Shown: positions 41,739 to 50,520, counted from the first letter of the stretch. The stretch: 64,000 nucleotides of DNA from Oxalobacteraceae bacterium OTU3CINTB1 (GCA_024123955.1 CP099652.1:1736001-1800000), one strand, 5' to 3'. Notes: generated from the sequence alone by a model not told the origin. A program made the numbers and translations.

Positions 41739-42473
41739 CTAAACACGCTCACCGTGCCAGAGAAAAGTGCCGAGTTCGACGGCGCCGTCCGACGGCACGC
41801 CTTCCGCCATCAACCTCTCCGCCTGGTCGGGGATGGTGGCGAGCAAGTGGCCGCGCGCGGTGACGATGCGATGCAGCGGCACGCCGGTGGCGAGGCTGCG
41901 TTTGATGTAACCCGGAATGGCGCGGACAAAACCAGGGTCGGCGCCGATCGCCAGCGCGACATCGCTGTAACGCACGACCCTTCCGCGCGGGATCGTCTGC
42001 ACGAAGTCGAGGAATTTTTGGTAGACCGATTCGGGCAGCGCGGGATAGCGGCCGGGGAGCAGTTCGAGCGTGTCGCCGCGCTGGAGTTGACCGCCGGCGA
42101 CGACCACGCCGAGGATGCCGCGCCGGCCGATCATGCCGGCCAGATCGTCGACCAGCGGCAGCAGTTGCTTGCAGGGTTCGCAGTGCATCGTCAGGCGGAT
42201 CTCGACACCGCTGGCGCTGGTGAGCGCGCTGCCGGGCTGGAAGTCCCCGGGCCTGTCGGTGGAGATCACCAGGTTCTCGCGCAGCGCGCCGGCAGGCAGC
42301 GACAAGGCCTCAAGTTCGGACGCGATGGTCACCAGGATGTGGCGCGGACTGAGTCGGTGGGCGTTGATGTCGTCCTGGATGCCGAGTCCTTCGACCAGCG
42401 TCAGGCTGCCGGCGGGGGCCATCGGCTTGCCGTGGCGGGTTTTGATGAAGAGGTATTCTGCCTTGGCGCTCAT
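41739..42473 (-). CDS. MOSC domain fused to an alkyltransferase-like DNA-binding domain
   Basis: The protein has 244 residues. The first part (about 1-142) is a MOSC domain with the characteristic GIQDDINAHRLSPRHIL and Cys residues at 98 and 101 (MHCEPCKQL). The second part (about 146-240) matches the C-terminal domain of O6-alkylguanine transferases: PESVYQKFLDFVQTIPRGRV, YSDVALAIG, then VPLHRIV. The reactive Cys of the PCHR motif is Leu here (L200), as in the alkyltransferase-like proteins where it is Trp or Ala. It may bind alkylated DNA without repairing it. The ATG at 42473 gives the clean MOSC N-terminus. Confidence 0.85.
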   Translation of the reverse strand: MSAKAEYLFIKTRHGKPMAPAGSLTLVEGLGIQDDINAHRLSPRHILVTIASELEALSLPAGALRENLVISTDRPGDFQPGSALTSASGVEIRLTMHCEPCKQLLPLVDDLAGMIGRRGILGVVVAGGQLQRGDTLELLPGRYPALPESVYQKFLDFVQTIPRGRVVRYSDVALAIGADPGFVRAIPGYIKRSLATGVPLHRIVTARGHLLATIPDQAERLMAEGVPSDGAVELGTFLWHGERV

Positions 42474-42585
42474 GGGGCCAGTATAGCGTGGCCGCTCCCG
42501 CTCCCGCTCCCGATAGCCGGATCGCCCAAACAAAAAAAGCAGCTGCGATTGCTCGTAGCTGCTTCATCTGATACTGCGAATTCGG

Positions 42586-42661
42586 TGGTAGGCCGTGCGG
42601 GATTCGAACCTGCGACCAACGGATTAAAAGTCCGCTGCTCTACCAGCTGAGCTAACGACCC
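42586..42661 (-). tRNA. tRNA-Lys (anticodon TTT)
   Basis: The minus strand folds as a complete 76-base tRNA with encoded CCA. It has the acceptor stem GGGTCGT / ACGGCCT (two G-U pairs), a D-arm with AGCTGGTAGA, the anticodon loop CTTTTAA (anticodon TTT) and a T-arm with TTCGAAT. The body matches the usual bacterial tRNA-Lys. Confidence 0.98.
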
Positions 42662-42717
42662 CCGAAAGAGGCCGTATTATATACAGCCCTCGGCGAAGTG
42701 CAAAGGGTTTTCTGAAA

Positions 42718-44529
42718 TCATTTTATTGTTTCCTTCATTCCCAGCGCGGCCGTGACCTTGAGCACCTCGTCGGCGGTGGTCGCGCCTTCCTGGATTTTCA
42801 GCGCGCCGGCGATGCGCAGCGGCTTCATGCCGTCGGCCACGCTCTGGCGCCGCAGCGCGTGGATGTCGGTCTCCTCGCGCACCTGCTCGCTGAACGCCTG
42901 CGTCACCGTCAGCAGCTCGTAGAGGCCGGTGCGGCCCCGGTAGCCGGTCTGGCGGCATTCCGGGCAGCCGACCGGGCGGTAGACCGTCGCCGGCTTCGGC
43001 AAGTCCCAGTCGCCGACGATGCTGTGCCAGATCTCGTCGCCCAGCTCGCCATCGACGGCCTTGCAGTCGGCGCACAAGGTGCGCACCAGGCGCTGCGCCA
43101 TGATGCCGATCAGGGTCGCCTCCAGCAGGTAGTAGGGCACGCCCAGCTCCAGCAGCCGCATCACGGCCGACGGCGCGTCGTTGGTGTGCAGGGTCGACAG
43201 CACCAGGTGGCCGGTCAGCGCGGCCTGGATCGCCATCTCGGCAGTGGCCAGATCGCGGATCTCGCCGACCATGATGATGTCCGGATCCTGCCGCATCAGC
43301 GCGCGCACGCCGTCGGCGAACGACAGGTCGATGCCCGGTTGCACCTGCATCTGGTTGAACGCGGCCTCGACCATCTCGATCGGGTCTTCCACCGTGCAGA
43401 CGTTGACCTCCGAGGTCGCCAGCGCTTTCAAGGTGGTGTACAAGGTGGTGGTCTTGCCCGAGCCGGTCGGCCCGGTCACCAGGATGATGCCGTGCGGACG
43501 CTTGGTCAGCGCGTCCCAGCGCTCGGCGTCGTCGAGCGGAAAGCCCAGCTCTGGCAGCGTCTTGACCACCACGTCCGGATCGAAGATGCGCATGACCAGC
43601 TTTTCGCCGAAGGCCGTCGGCAGGGTCGACAGGCGCAGCTCCACCTCCTGGCCGCCGGCGGTGCGGGTCTTGATGCGGCCGTCCTGCGGGCGGCGCTTTT
43701 CGATCACGTCCATGCGCCCGAGCAGCTTGATGCGCGCGGTCATGGCGATCATCACCACCGCCGGCACCTGGTACACCTGGTGCAGCACGCCGTCGATGCG
43801 GAAGCGGATCGCCGCCATCTCGCGTTTCGGTTCCAGGTGGATGTCGGAGGCGCGTTGCTCGAACGCGTATTGCCACAGCCAGTCGACGATGTTGATGACG
43901 TGCTGGTCGTTGGCGTCGACCTGTTTGTTGATCTTGCCCAGCTCGACCAGTTGCTCGAAGTTGTTGCGCAGCGAGAGGTCGTTGCCGTTGGATTTGTTGG
44001 CTTTCTTGATCGACTTGGCCAGGCTGAAAAATTGGGCGGTGTACTGGGCGATGTCGAGCGGGTTGGCCATCACGCGGCGGATCGCGCGGCGCGACACCTT
44101 GGAGATTTCCGCCTCCCATTCGATCGAGCTGGGATCGGCGGTGGCCACCACCAGCGTGTCGTGCGTGAGCTCGACCGGCAGGATGTTGAAGCGCGCCGCG
44201 TAGCTGGCCGACATGACGTCGGCCACTTTGGTGAAGTCGATCTTGAGCGGGTCGATGCGGATGAATTGCAGGCCGGCGCGCTGGGCCAGCCATTCGCATA
44301 AGGCATCGAGGGTGAGCATCTTGTGCGGCGGTTGCGCCGACAGCAGCTTGGCGTGGGCCACCGCGCACAGCGGGTGCATCGGGCCGACCGTGTTCTTGAG
44401 GATGGCCTGGCTTTGCGCGTACAGTTCCTTGACCTCGGTCTTGCGGATCATGCCGTCGGTTAGCAGCCAAGAGTAGATTTGCTGCAGATCGAGCGGGGCT
44501 GGCTTGGTTGCTGGCTGGGCGGAAGGCAT
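42718..44529 (-). CDS. GspE/PulE-family secretion or pilus ATPase
   Basis: The protein has 603 residues from ATG 44529, and a TTG six codons upstream is an alternative. An N-terminal MshEN-like domain (about 90-220) is followed by the ATPase. The Walker A is GPTGSGKTTTLY, the Asp box VNVCTVEDPIEM, the Walker B region RQDPDIIMVGEIRD and the His box STLHTNDAPSAV. A CXXC pair (CADC, then CPEC about 35 residues on) forms the zinc site. It powers type II secretion or type IV pilus assembly. It is not in a gsp or pil operon here, so its system is unknown. Confidence 0.92.
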   Translation of the reverse strand: MPSAQPATKPAPLDLQQIYSWLLTDGMIRKTEVKELYAQSQAILKNTVGPMHPLCAVAHAKLLSAQPPHKMLTLDALCEWLAQRAGLQFIRIDPLKIDFTKVADVMSASYAARFNILPVELTHDTLVVATADPSSIEWEAEISKVSRRAIRRVMANPLDIAQYTAQFFSLAKSIKKANKSNGNDLSLRNNFEQLVELGKINKQVDANDQHVINIVDWLWQYAFEQRASDIHLEPKREMAAIRFRIDGVLHQVYQVPAVVMIAMTARIKLLGRMDVIEKRRPQDGRIKTRTAGGQEVELRLSTLPTAFGEKLVMRIFDPDVVVKTLPELGFPLDDAERWDALTKRPHGIILVTGPTGSGKTTTLYTTLKALATSEVNVCTVEDPIEMVEAAFNQMQVQPGIDLSFADGVRALMRQDPDIIMVGEIRDLATAEMAIQAALTGHLVLSTLHTNDAPSAVMRLLELGVPYYLLEATLIGIMAQRLVRTLCADCKAVDGELGDEIWHSIVGDWDLPKPATVYRPVGCPECRQTGYRGRTGLYELLTVTQAFSEQVREETDIHALRRQSVADGMKPLRIAGALKIQEGATTADEVLKVTAALGMKETIK

Positions 44530-44604
44530 CGTTGCGGTCACTTTCAAAGTTGGGCGGAACGGTGATGCAACTTCGACTGCACTGGTGAGGATGTTGGCGG
44601 CGCC

Positions 44605-44640
44605 TGGCGGATTACGCTGCGCTAATCCGCCCTACGTGTT
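44605..44640. repeat. Single REP-like palindrome
   Basis: One unit (TGGCGGATTA-CGCTGCGC-TAATCCGCC-CTACGTG) of the family also found at 15.5 and 37.0 kb. It lies between the GspE-like gene start and the end of the next minus-strand gene. Confidence 0.85.
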
Positions 44641-44651
44641 TTAGACAATTC

Positions 44652-45440
44652 TCACACTGTGGCCAAGCTTTGCGCTAATCCTTTGACCCATGACTTCGCC
44701 GGAAGTTTGGTCTCGGCGACGATTTGCGCGGCGCGCTCGGCCAGCGCCGCGACATCGATCGCGCGTTTGCGCTTGAACGCGATGGCGACGACGTTGCCGT
44801 CATGGACTTCCGGCAGGCACACCACCTGCTCGAACGCGAACTTGATCGCCTTGATGTTGCGCGCGTAGCTCGGGTGGTCGCCGAACAGGTTGACCGTCAT
44901 GATGCCGTCGTCCTTCAAACACGCGTTGCAGGACTGGTAGAACTCGGCGCTGTCGAGCACCGGGCCGCGCGCGGTGGCGTCGTACAAGTCGACCTGCAAG
45001 ACGTCGAGCGCGCCGGCGTTGGCTTCATCGTTGACGTAGTCGAGCGCGTCCATTTCCACCACGCGCAGCCGGGCGTCGTTCGGCGGCAGCTTGAACATCG
45101 AGGCGCAGATGGCGATCACCGACGGGTTCAGCTCCACCGCCGTGACCGAGGCCGACGGGAAGGTCGCGTAACAACACTTGGTCAAGGTGGCCGTGCCCAG
45201 GCCCAGCTGGGCGATGGCCGCCGGCTCCTTGAGCCACAGCATCCACGCCATCATCTGCTGCGCGTACTCGAGCTCCGGCCAGTTGGGCTTGCGGATGCGC
45301 ATCGCGCCCTGCACCCACTCCGTGCCGAAGTGCAGATAGCGCACGCCATCCTGCTCCGACAAGGTCACCGGCGCATATCTGGCTTTGCGCGCCGGACGGG
45401 AGGATTCTTCTTTTTCGATGGATTTACGTTTGATCAGCAT
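44652..45440 (-). CDS. Spermidine synthase-like methyltransferase-fold protein
   Basis: The protein has 262 residues with a basic N-terminus and then a Rossmann fold of the spermidine synthase superfamily: IAQLGLGTATLTKCCYATFP (cofactor loop), VTAVELNPSVI (acidic end of strand 2), VVEMDALDYV and DVLQVDLYDATARGP (the Asp of the active-site loop). It lacks the N-terminal beta domain of true SpeE. Many betaproteobacteria have such a shortened homolog of unknown substrate. I would not assign polyamine synthesis from this alone. Confidence 0.8.
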   Translation of the reverse strand: MLIKRKSIEKEESSRPARKARYAPVTLSEQDGVRYLHFGTEWVQGAMRIRKPNWPELEYAQQMMAWMLWLKEPAAIAQLGLGTATLTKCCYATFPSASVTAVELNPSVIAICASMFKLPPNDARLRVVEMDALDYVNDEANAGALDVLQVDLYDATARGPVLDSAEFYQSCNACLKDDGIMTVNLFGDHPSYARNIKAIKFAFEQVVCLPEVHDGNVVAIAFKRKRAIDVAALAERAAQIVAETKLPAKSWVKGLAQSLATV

Positions 45441-45572
45441 GGGGCGGGCTTGGGGGAGGGGAGCGGGAGGTCAGTGCGCATTATCCCGCGATGCCTTACC
45501 TCTAGGCAAGCCAAAAACGGCAATGCCGGTCGATGGACCGGCATTGAACGGGATTGCGCGGAATTCGGGCGA

Positions 45573-46088
45573 TCAACGCTGCATCGGCTCGACCACCACG
45601 CGCAGGCGCACGCGCTCGCCCGGGTCGTACGACATGACGCTGGTGTAGTTGCGGCCGCGATAGTCGTAGGTGACCTCGTAGCCCGAGGTGCGCGATTCCC
45701 AATGGTCGACGGTGCGACACTGCTTGACTTGCTGTTCCTGTACGCCGCCGCTGTTGGGCAGGTTCTGGTTGTCGACGCGGTCGCCGACCACGGCGCCGGC
45801 GATGGCGCCGGCGGCGGTGGCCACCGAGCGGCCGCTGCCGCCGCCGACCTGGTTACCGGCCAGACCGCCGATCAGGCCGCCGATGATGGCGCCGCCCACG
45901 CCGCGCTGCGGCGCCGGCTGTTGGACTTGCACGTATTCTGTGCGGCATTCCTGGCGCGGACGGTTGATTTGCTCCACTTGCGGGGTGACGCGCACGACCC
46001 GGCCGAAATCCTCGAAATCGGCAGCCTGGGCGAAAGGCAGTGCGCTCACGCAAAGTACGGATGCGATCAATTTGGCTTGCAAGTTCAT
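45573..46088 (-). CDS. Glycine-zipper 2TM-domain envelope protein
   Basis: The protein has 171 residues with a signal peptide (about 1-22, ending AQA). The hallmark is the glycine zipper GAIIGGLIGGLAGNQVGGG plus a second one, AGAIAGAVVGD (about 66-100), as in the Rickettsia 17-kDa antigen/SlyB group. The C-terminal part (YEVTYDYRGRNYTSVMSYDPG) is a beta strand region common to these proteins. There is no lipobox Cys, so it is probably a soluble or membrane-inserted periplasmic protein rather than a lipoprotein. The role is in envelope integrity by family. Confidence 0.88.
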   Translation of the reverse strand: MNLQAKLIASVLCVSALPFAQAADFEDFGRVVRVTPQVEQINRPRQECRTEYVQVQQPAPQRGVGGAIIGGLIGGLAGNQVGGGSGRSVATAAGAIAGAVVGDRVDNQNLPNSGGVQEQQVKQCRTVDHWESRTSGYEVTYDYRGRNYTSVMSYDPGERVRLRVVVEPMQR

Positions 46089-46534
46089 TTGATACCTCGT
46101 TGTCTGTCAGGGGTGTCTTATCAGGGATTCTGATATTGCATGCTTCCTATGGTATTCCCGTTAGCGCCCCGGAACCAGTGGCCAATCGGTATCTGTGGCA
46201 ACAAATTGTAACAGCGGCCAAGGCTACCCGCCGGCGTGCCGGGAGCGGGGCCATAGTCATTCCGCGATGAAATTGTGCGGATTCGGGCCAAAACAGTCCA
46301 AAATTGTTCTGTTTCTGACAAATATTGCGTGGGCAATCACATTCGTGTTGATCTGGAAGGAACAACACGTTACCCTAATATGCGTATGGGATTCGAGAAA
46401 GATGTTGAATCAGCCACGGCAAGCTTAGACCAGCGGGCCGTGTAAAGTGGACAGGTGCTCAAATTATTTACTCATTAATCAACAAGTTAGGCACTCACGA
46501 CAGCAAAGTGGACACACCGTACATACCAGGTCAA
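46089..46534. other. 446-bp intergenic region with a repeated AAAGTGGACA word
   Basis: No convincing gene is seen here; one 77-codon open frame (46195-46428, plus) lacks a ribosome site and family features. The 10-mer AAAGTGGACA occurs at 46444-46453 and again at 46505-46514, next to the barstar start. Words of this kind are found at ends of some insertion sequences, so this may be a degenerate scar. The middle is AT-richer than its surroundings and may hold the barstar promoter. Confidence 0.5.
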
Positions 46535-46945
46535 ATGGGGGAAAACGAGACGCTGCTGATGACCGTGCCGCCCAACCTCGTGCAGTCGATCCGCGCCTTC
46601 CGCGTAGTCGAGTTGCAGGAGGAAGCGGCCCGCCTGGGCCACCACTTCCTGTACGCGCACTGCAATGCCGGCGCGACCAAGCAGCAAGTGCTGGGCATCA
46701 TCGCGGAATCGTTTCTGTTTCCCAAAGGTATAGGCAAGAATTTTGACGGGCTGCGCGAGACGCTGACCGACACCATGTTCAAGGCCGGCACCCAGGAAGG
46801 TTTCCTGGTGGTGCTGGAGCAATTGCCCAATACCCAGAAATTTGACAAGGAAGCGCGGGAAACCTTATTGGACGTCTTCCGCGACGCTGCCGATTATTGG
46901 GCCGAAAAGAAAGTTCCGTTCCGGGTGTTTTACTCCTTCGAGTAA
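46535..46945 (+). CDS. Barstar-family protein (barnase-inhibitor-like)
   Basis: The protein has 136 residues from ATG 46535 (nine more from a GTG at 46508 that lacks a ribosome site). The barstar signature is clear: LFPKGIGKNFDGLRETLTD, with the preceding HFLYAHCNAGATKQQVLGII strand-helix. Barstar binds and inhibits barnase-type ribonucleases. No ribonuclease gene is adjacent, so its target is unknown. It is a single gene upstream of purN, a common position in relatives as far as I recall. Confidence 0.85.
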   Translation: MGENETLLMTVPPNLVQSIRAFRVVELQEEAARLGHHFLYAHCNAGATKQQVLGIIAESFLFPKGIGKNFDGLRETLTDTMFKAGTQEGFLVVLEQLPNTQKFDKEARETLLDVFRDAADYWAEKKVPFRVFYSFE

Positions 46946-47058
46946 GCCGGAATCCCCCTCCGCATCCCGCTTCTCGCAAGGGGCGGATGCCTGCTGCGCC
47001 GCAGCAATTCTCGGCATTTTCTGGTCCGGCCCGTGTGGACAAGGTACAATGTCGGCCT

Positions 47059-47688
47059 ATGAAAAACATCGTCATCCTTATTTCGGGTCGCGGCAGCAAC
47101 ATGGAAGCGATAGTCCGCGCGGCGCGAGCCGAGCGCTGGCCCGCCCGTATTGCCGCCGTGATCAGCAACCGCGCCGACGCCTCCGGACTGGCGTTTGCTG
47201 CTGAACACGGAATCAAGACGGCTGTTGTTGCCAACAAAGACTACGCCAGCCGCGCCGAGTTCGACGCCGCTTTGCAGACCGTGATCGACGGCTTTTCGCC
47301 CGATCTGGTGGTGCTGGCCGGTTTCATGCGGATTTTGACGGAGCCTTTTGTCGCGCATTACGCCGGCCGCATGCTCAACATCCATCCATCGCTGCTGCCG
47401 CTGTTTCCCGGCCTGGCGACGCATGCGCAGGCGCTGGCCGCCGGCGTGGCCGAGCATGGCGCGACGGTGCATTTCGTGACGGCCGAACTCGATCACGGGC
47501 CGATGGTGGCGCAAGCCGCCGTGCCGGTGCTGCCCGGCGACACGGTGGAAACCTTGTCGGCGCGCGTGCTGGAACAGGAGCATGTGATTTACCCGCGCGC
47601 AGTGCGCTGGTTTGTCGAGGGCGGGTTGACGATAGCGCAGGAAACGGTGCAGGTCCATGTGGACGAGCATGTGACCACCACAAAATAA
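47059..47688 (+). CDS. purN: Phosphoribosylglycinamide formyltransferase
   Basis: The protein has 209 residues and is cytoplasmic. It catalyses the third step of purine synthesis, transferring formyl from 10-formyl-THF to GAR. The starts and motifs are complete: MKNIVILISGRGSNMEAI, the folate loop VVLAGFMRIL, NIHPSLLPLFPG with catalytic Asn and His, and HFVTAELDHGPMV with the catalytic Asp. The open frame extends upstream without family similarity, so ATG 47059 is the start. It is followed by the rRNA methyltransferase gene after 17 bp. Confidence 0.97.
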   Translation: MKNIVILISGRGSNMEAIVRAARAERWPARIAAVISNRADASGLAFAAEHGIKTAVVANKDYASRAEFDAALQTVIDGFSPDLVVLAGFMRILTEPFVAHYAGRMLNIHPSLLPLFPGLATHAQALAAGVAEHGATVHFVTAELDHGPMVAQAAVPVLPGDTVETLSARVLEQEHVIYPRAVRWFVEGGLTIAQETVQVHVDEHVTTTK

Positions 47689-47705
47689 TTTAACCAAGGA
47701 ATTCC

Positions 47706-49016
47706 ATGAGATTGCCACCAGCGATACTCGCCAACGCCGAAGAAGTGTTGCGCGAGATTTTGCGCTTTGCCGCGCCCGCCGACACCACGTTGTCGCGCTA
47801 TTTTAAAGACCACCCGCGCCTGGGCGGCCGCGAACGCGGCGGCATCGCCGAGTGCATCTACAACGTGCTGCGCAACAAATCGTTCTATACCGATTTCTCC
47901 GAAGCGGGCGGTGGCGCGACGATGCGCCGCCTGACCTTGCTGGGCATGGCCGACGCCGTGGGCCTCGATTCGATGGGCGGCTTGACCGAAGACGAGATCG
48001 CGTGGGTCGAGCGCATCCTGCTGATCGACCGCAAGGTGATGCACAAGTCGAGCCGCTCGAACATGCCGAAGTGGCTGTTCGACAAGCTGGTCGAGCAGAT
48101 GGGCGAAGAGGAAACGCTGGCGCTGGCCGACGGCATGAACCAGCCGGCGCCGCTGGACCTGCGCGTCAACGCCATGAAGGGCACGCGCGAGGAAGTCGCC
48201 GCCGGGCTGGCCGAAGCGCCGATCCGCAGCACGCCGACGCCGTATTCGCCGCAGGGCCTGCGCGTGCTGCAAAAGCCCGCGCTGCAAAACCTGCCGCTGT
48301 TTAAAAGCGGCCATATCGAGGTGCAGGACGAGGGCAGCCAGATCCTGTCGGCCATCGTCGGCGCCAAGCGCGGCGAAATGGTGGTGGACTTCTGCGCCGG
48401 CGCCGGTGGCAAGACCTTGGCGCTGGGCGCGACGATGCGCAACACCGGCCGCCTGTACGCGTTCGACGTGTCCGAAAAACGTTTGGCCAAGCTGAAGCCG
48501 CGCCTGGCGCGCAGCGGCCTGTCGAACGTGCATCCGGTGCAGATCGCGCACGAGCGCGACGCCAAGATCAAGCGTCTTGCCGGCAAGATCGACCGCGTGC
48601 TGGTCGACGCGCCGTGCTCGGGCCTGGGCACCCTGCGCCGTAATCCGGACGTCAAATGGCGCCAGCAGCCGAGCGCGATCGGCGAACTGCAGGTCAAGCA
48701 GGCGGCGATTCTGGACGGCGCGGCGCGCCTGCTCAAGGGCGGCGGCCGCCTGGTGTATGCCACGTGCAGCTTCCTGGAAGACGAGAACGACTTCATCGCC
48801 AAGCAATTCCTGGAAACGCATGCCGACTTCGAGCTGGTGCCGATGAGCAAAGTGCTCGCCGAGCAAAAGATCGACCTGGAGATGGGCGATTACCTCAAAC
48901 TGCTGCCACACAAACACCAGACCGACGGCTTCTTCGCCGCCGTGTTCGAACGCAAGCCGATGCCGAAAAAACCGGCGCCTGTGAAGGAAGAAGAGGAAGC
49001 TGCCGACGAGGAGTAA
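47706..49016 (+). CDS. RsmB/NOP-family RNA cytosine-5 methyltransferase
   Basis: The protein has 436 residues. The AdoMet-binding motif is VDFCAGAGGKTLALGA (about 222-237). Catalytic residues lie in DAPCSGLGTLRRNPDVKW (motif IV Cys) and YATCSFLEDEN (motif VI Cys, the nucleophile). The N-terminal NusB-like part is short compared with E. coli RsmB, so the exact rRNA position modified is uncertain. It ends in an acidic/Lys-rich tail. It is probably cotranscribed with purN. Confidence 0.92.
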   Translation: MRLPPAILANAEEVLREILRFAAPADTTLSRYFKDHPRLGGRERGGIAECIYNVLRNKSFYTDFSEAGGGATMRRLTLLGMADAVGLDSMGGLTEDEIAWVERILLIDRKVMHKSSRSNMPKWLFDKLVEQMGEEETLALADGMNQPAPLDLRVNAMKGTREEVAAGLAEAPIRSTPTPYSPQGLRVLQKPALQNLPLFKSGHIEVQDEGSQILSAIVGAKRGEMVVDFCAGAGGKTLALGATMRNTGRLYAFDVSEKRLAKLKPRLARSGLSNVHPVQIAHERDAKIKRLAGKIDRVLVDAPCSGLGTLRRNPDVKWRQQPSAIGELQVKQAAILDGAARLLKGGGRLVYATCSFLEDENDFIAKQFLETHADFELVPMSKVLAEQKIDLEMGDYLKLLPHKHQTDGFFAAVFERKPMPKKPAPVKEEEEAADEE

Positions 49017-49039
49017 TCTTCGCCGTACGCAATAAGTGA

Positions 49040-49069
49040 AAGACCGGGAGATCGACCTTGCCCGGTCTT
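49040..49069 (+). terminator. Intrinsic terminator after the rRNA methyltransferase gene
   Basis: A 9-bp stem (AAGACCGGG / CCCGGTCTT) with a 12-base loop leads into a run of T. It lies 23 bp after the stop codon. Confidence 0.8.
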
Positions 49070-49140
49070 TTTTAACATCCATACGACCGGGCCGCGCGTT
49101 TACGCTACGCTACGGCCTCCAGCCACACTCAGCAATAGAC

Positions 49141-50520
49141 ATGCCTAAACAACAGCCGCTTTTCAATCTGATCGAAGACCTTTCCGGCGACCTGCGCGAT
49201 CCGGCGCTGCTATGGCAGATCGCCGCGATCGTCGTGTCGGTGGCGCTGGGATGGACATTGGCGCGGCTGTTGCGCAAGTACACGGGACGCGATGAAACCC
49301 GCAACGACATCATGCGCTTCGGCGTGGAGAGCGTCGGCCGGGTGGTGCCGCCGATGCTGGTGGTCGGCCTGCTGACTTTGTCGCGCATCGCGCTGCTCGA
49401 GTTTTACAAGCATCCCAACAACCTGCTGAAGGTGGCGATACCGATCTTCGGCTCGCTGGCGGTGATCCGCTTCACCGTCTACCTGCTGCGGCGCGTATTT
49501 GCCCGCCGCGGCGAGATTAGCCCGACGATGCTGGCGTTCGAGAAAATCTTCCAGTTGCTGGTGTGGCTGGCGTTCGTGCTCTACATCACCGGCCTGTGGG
49601 ACGACGTGTTCCTTTATATGGACAACACGATCTTGCCGATGGGCAAATACAAGGTGTCGATCGCGGACGTGCTGCAAGCGATCGTGTCGGTGGTGGTGAT
49701 GCTGATGCTGGCGCTGTGGGCCGGCACCGCGCTGGAGGAATGGCTGATGCGCCTGCAAGGCATGCACACCAGCCTGCGCGTGGTGCTGTCGCGCACGGTC
49801 CGGGCCGTGCTGATCCTGGCGGCCGTCCTGGTGAGCTTGTCGCTGGTCGGCATCGACCTGACGGTGCTGTCGGTGTTCGGCGGCGCGCTTGGGGTCGGCC
49901 TGGGTCTGGGCTTGCAGAAGATCGCCAGCAACTATGTGTCCGGCTTCATCATCCTGCTCGACCGCAGCCTGACCATCGGCGACATGATCACGGTCGACAA
50001 GTACAGCGGCAAGGTTACGCAGATCAACACGCGCTACACCGTGTTGCAGGCGCTCGACGGCATGGAGTCGATCATCCCGAACGAGATGCTGGTGTCGGGC
50101 GCCGTGCAGAACTCGTCGCTTTCCAGCAGCCTGGTCAATATTTCCACCAAGGTATCGGTGGCCTATGACACCGACGTCGACATGGTGCTCAAGTTGCTTG
50201 AAGACGCGGCGCTGAGCGTCGAGCGCGTCAACAAGGAGCGCCTGCCGTCGGCCACCCTGCTTAATTTCGGTGCAGATGGTCTCGATTTGCAAGTCGGTTT
50301 CTGGATCGACGACCCCGAAAACGGACGCGGCGGCGTCACCTCCGACGTCAACCGTGCGATCTGGCGCGCGTTAAAGGAGCACGGCATATCGGTACCGTTC
50401 CCGCAGAGGGAAATGCGCATCTTGGGCGCATTGCCACCGGCATTGGCCGGCGAAGAAAGCACGACCGTGCCAAAGGAAAACCCTGTGACCGCTGGAAATC
50501 CTTCCTCAAATCACCTTTGA
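49141..50520 (+). CDS. MscS-family mechanosensitive channel
   Basis: The protein has 459 residues with about five or six membrane segments. The pore helix region is rich in Gly/Ala (GGALGVGLGLGLQKIASNYVSG), followed by the conserved FIILLDRSLTIGD and the beta domain (NTRYTVLQALDGMESIIPNE). This is the MscS core. It releases solutes on osmotic downshock. The extra N-terminal segments place it with longer MscS-like proteins. The ATG at 49141 follows the terminator. A C-terminal cytoplasmic tail is Ser/Thr-rich. Confidence 0.92.
   Translation: MPKQQPLFNLIEDLSGDLRDPALLWQIAAIVVSVALGWTLARLLRKYTGRDETRNDIMRFGVESVGRVVPPMLVVGLLTLSRIALLEFYKHPNNLLKVAIPIFGSLAVIRFTVYLLRRVFARRGEISPTMLAFEKIFQLLVWLAFVLYITGLWDDVFLYMDNTILPMGKYKVSIADVLQAIVSVVVMLMLALWAGTALEEWLMRLQGMHTSLRVVLSRTVRAVLILAAVLVSLSLVGIDLTVLSVFGGALGVGLGLGLQKIASNYVSGFIILLDRSLTIGDMITVDKYSGKVTQINTRYTVLQALDGMESIIPNEMLVSGAVQNSSLSSSLVNISTKVSVAYDTDVDMVLKLLEDAALSVERVNKERLPSATLLNFGADGLDLQVGFWIDDPENGRGGVTSDVNRAIWRALKEHGISVPFPQREMRILGALPPALAGEESTTVPKENPVTAGNPSSNHL

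Noticed and set aside
15548..44640. The repeated GGCGGATTA palindromes as a CRISPR-like array
   Set aside because: There are only five units at three distant places, without regular spacers or cas genes, and each is itself a palindrome.
44652..45440. Naming the spermidine synthase-like gene speE
   Set aside because: The N-terminal beta domain is missing and no polyamine genes are near. The substrate cannot be inferred.
46195..46428. A 77-codon plus-strand frame before barstar
   Set aside because: No ribosome site, no family resemblance and unusual composition. It was kept only as a remark on the intergenic region.
46508..46534. GTG at 46508 as the barstar start
   Set aside because: It lies inside the repeated AAAGTGGACA word and has no ribosome site. 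ATG 46535 has AGG at suitable distance.
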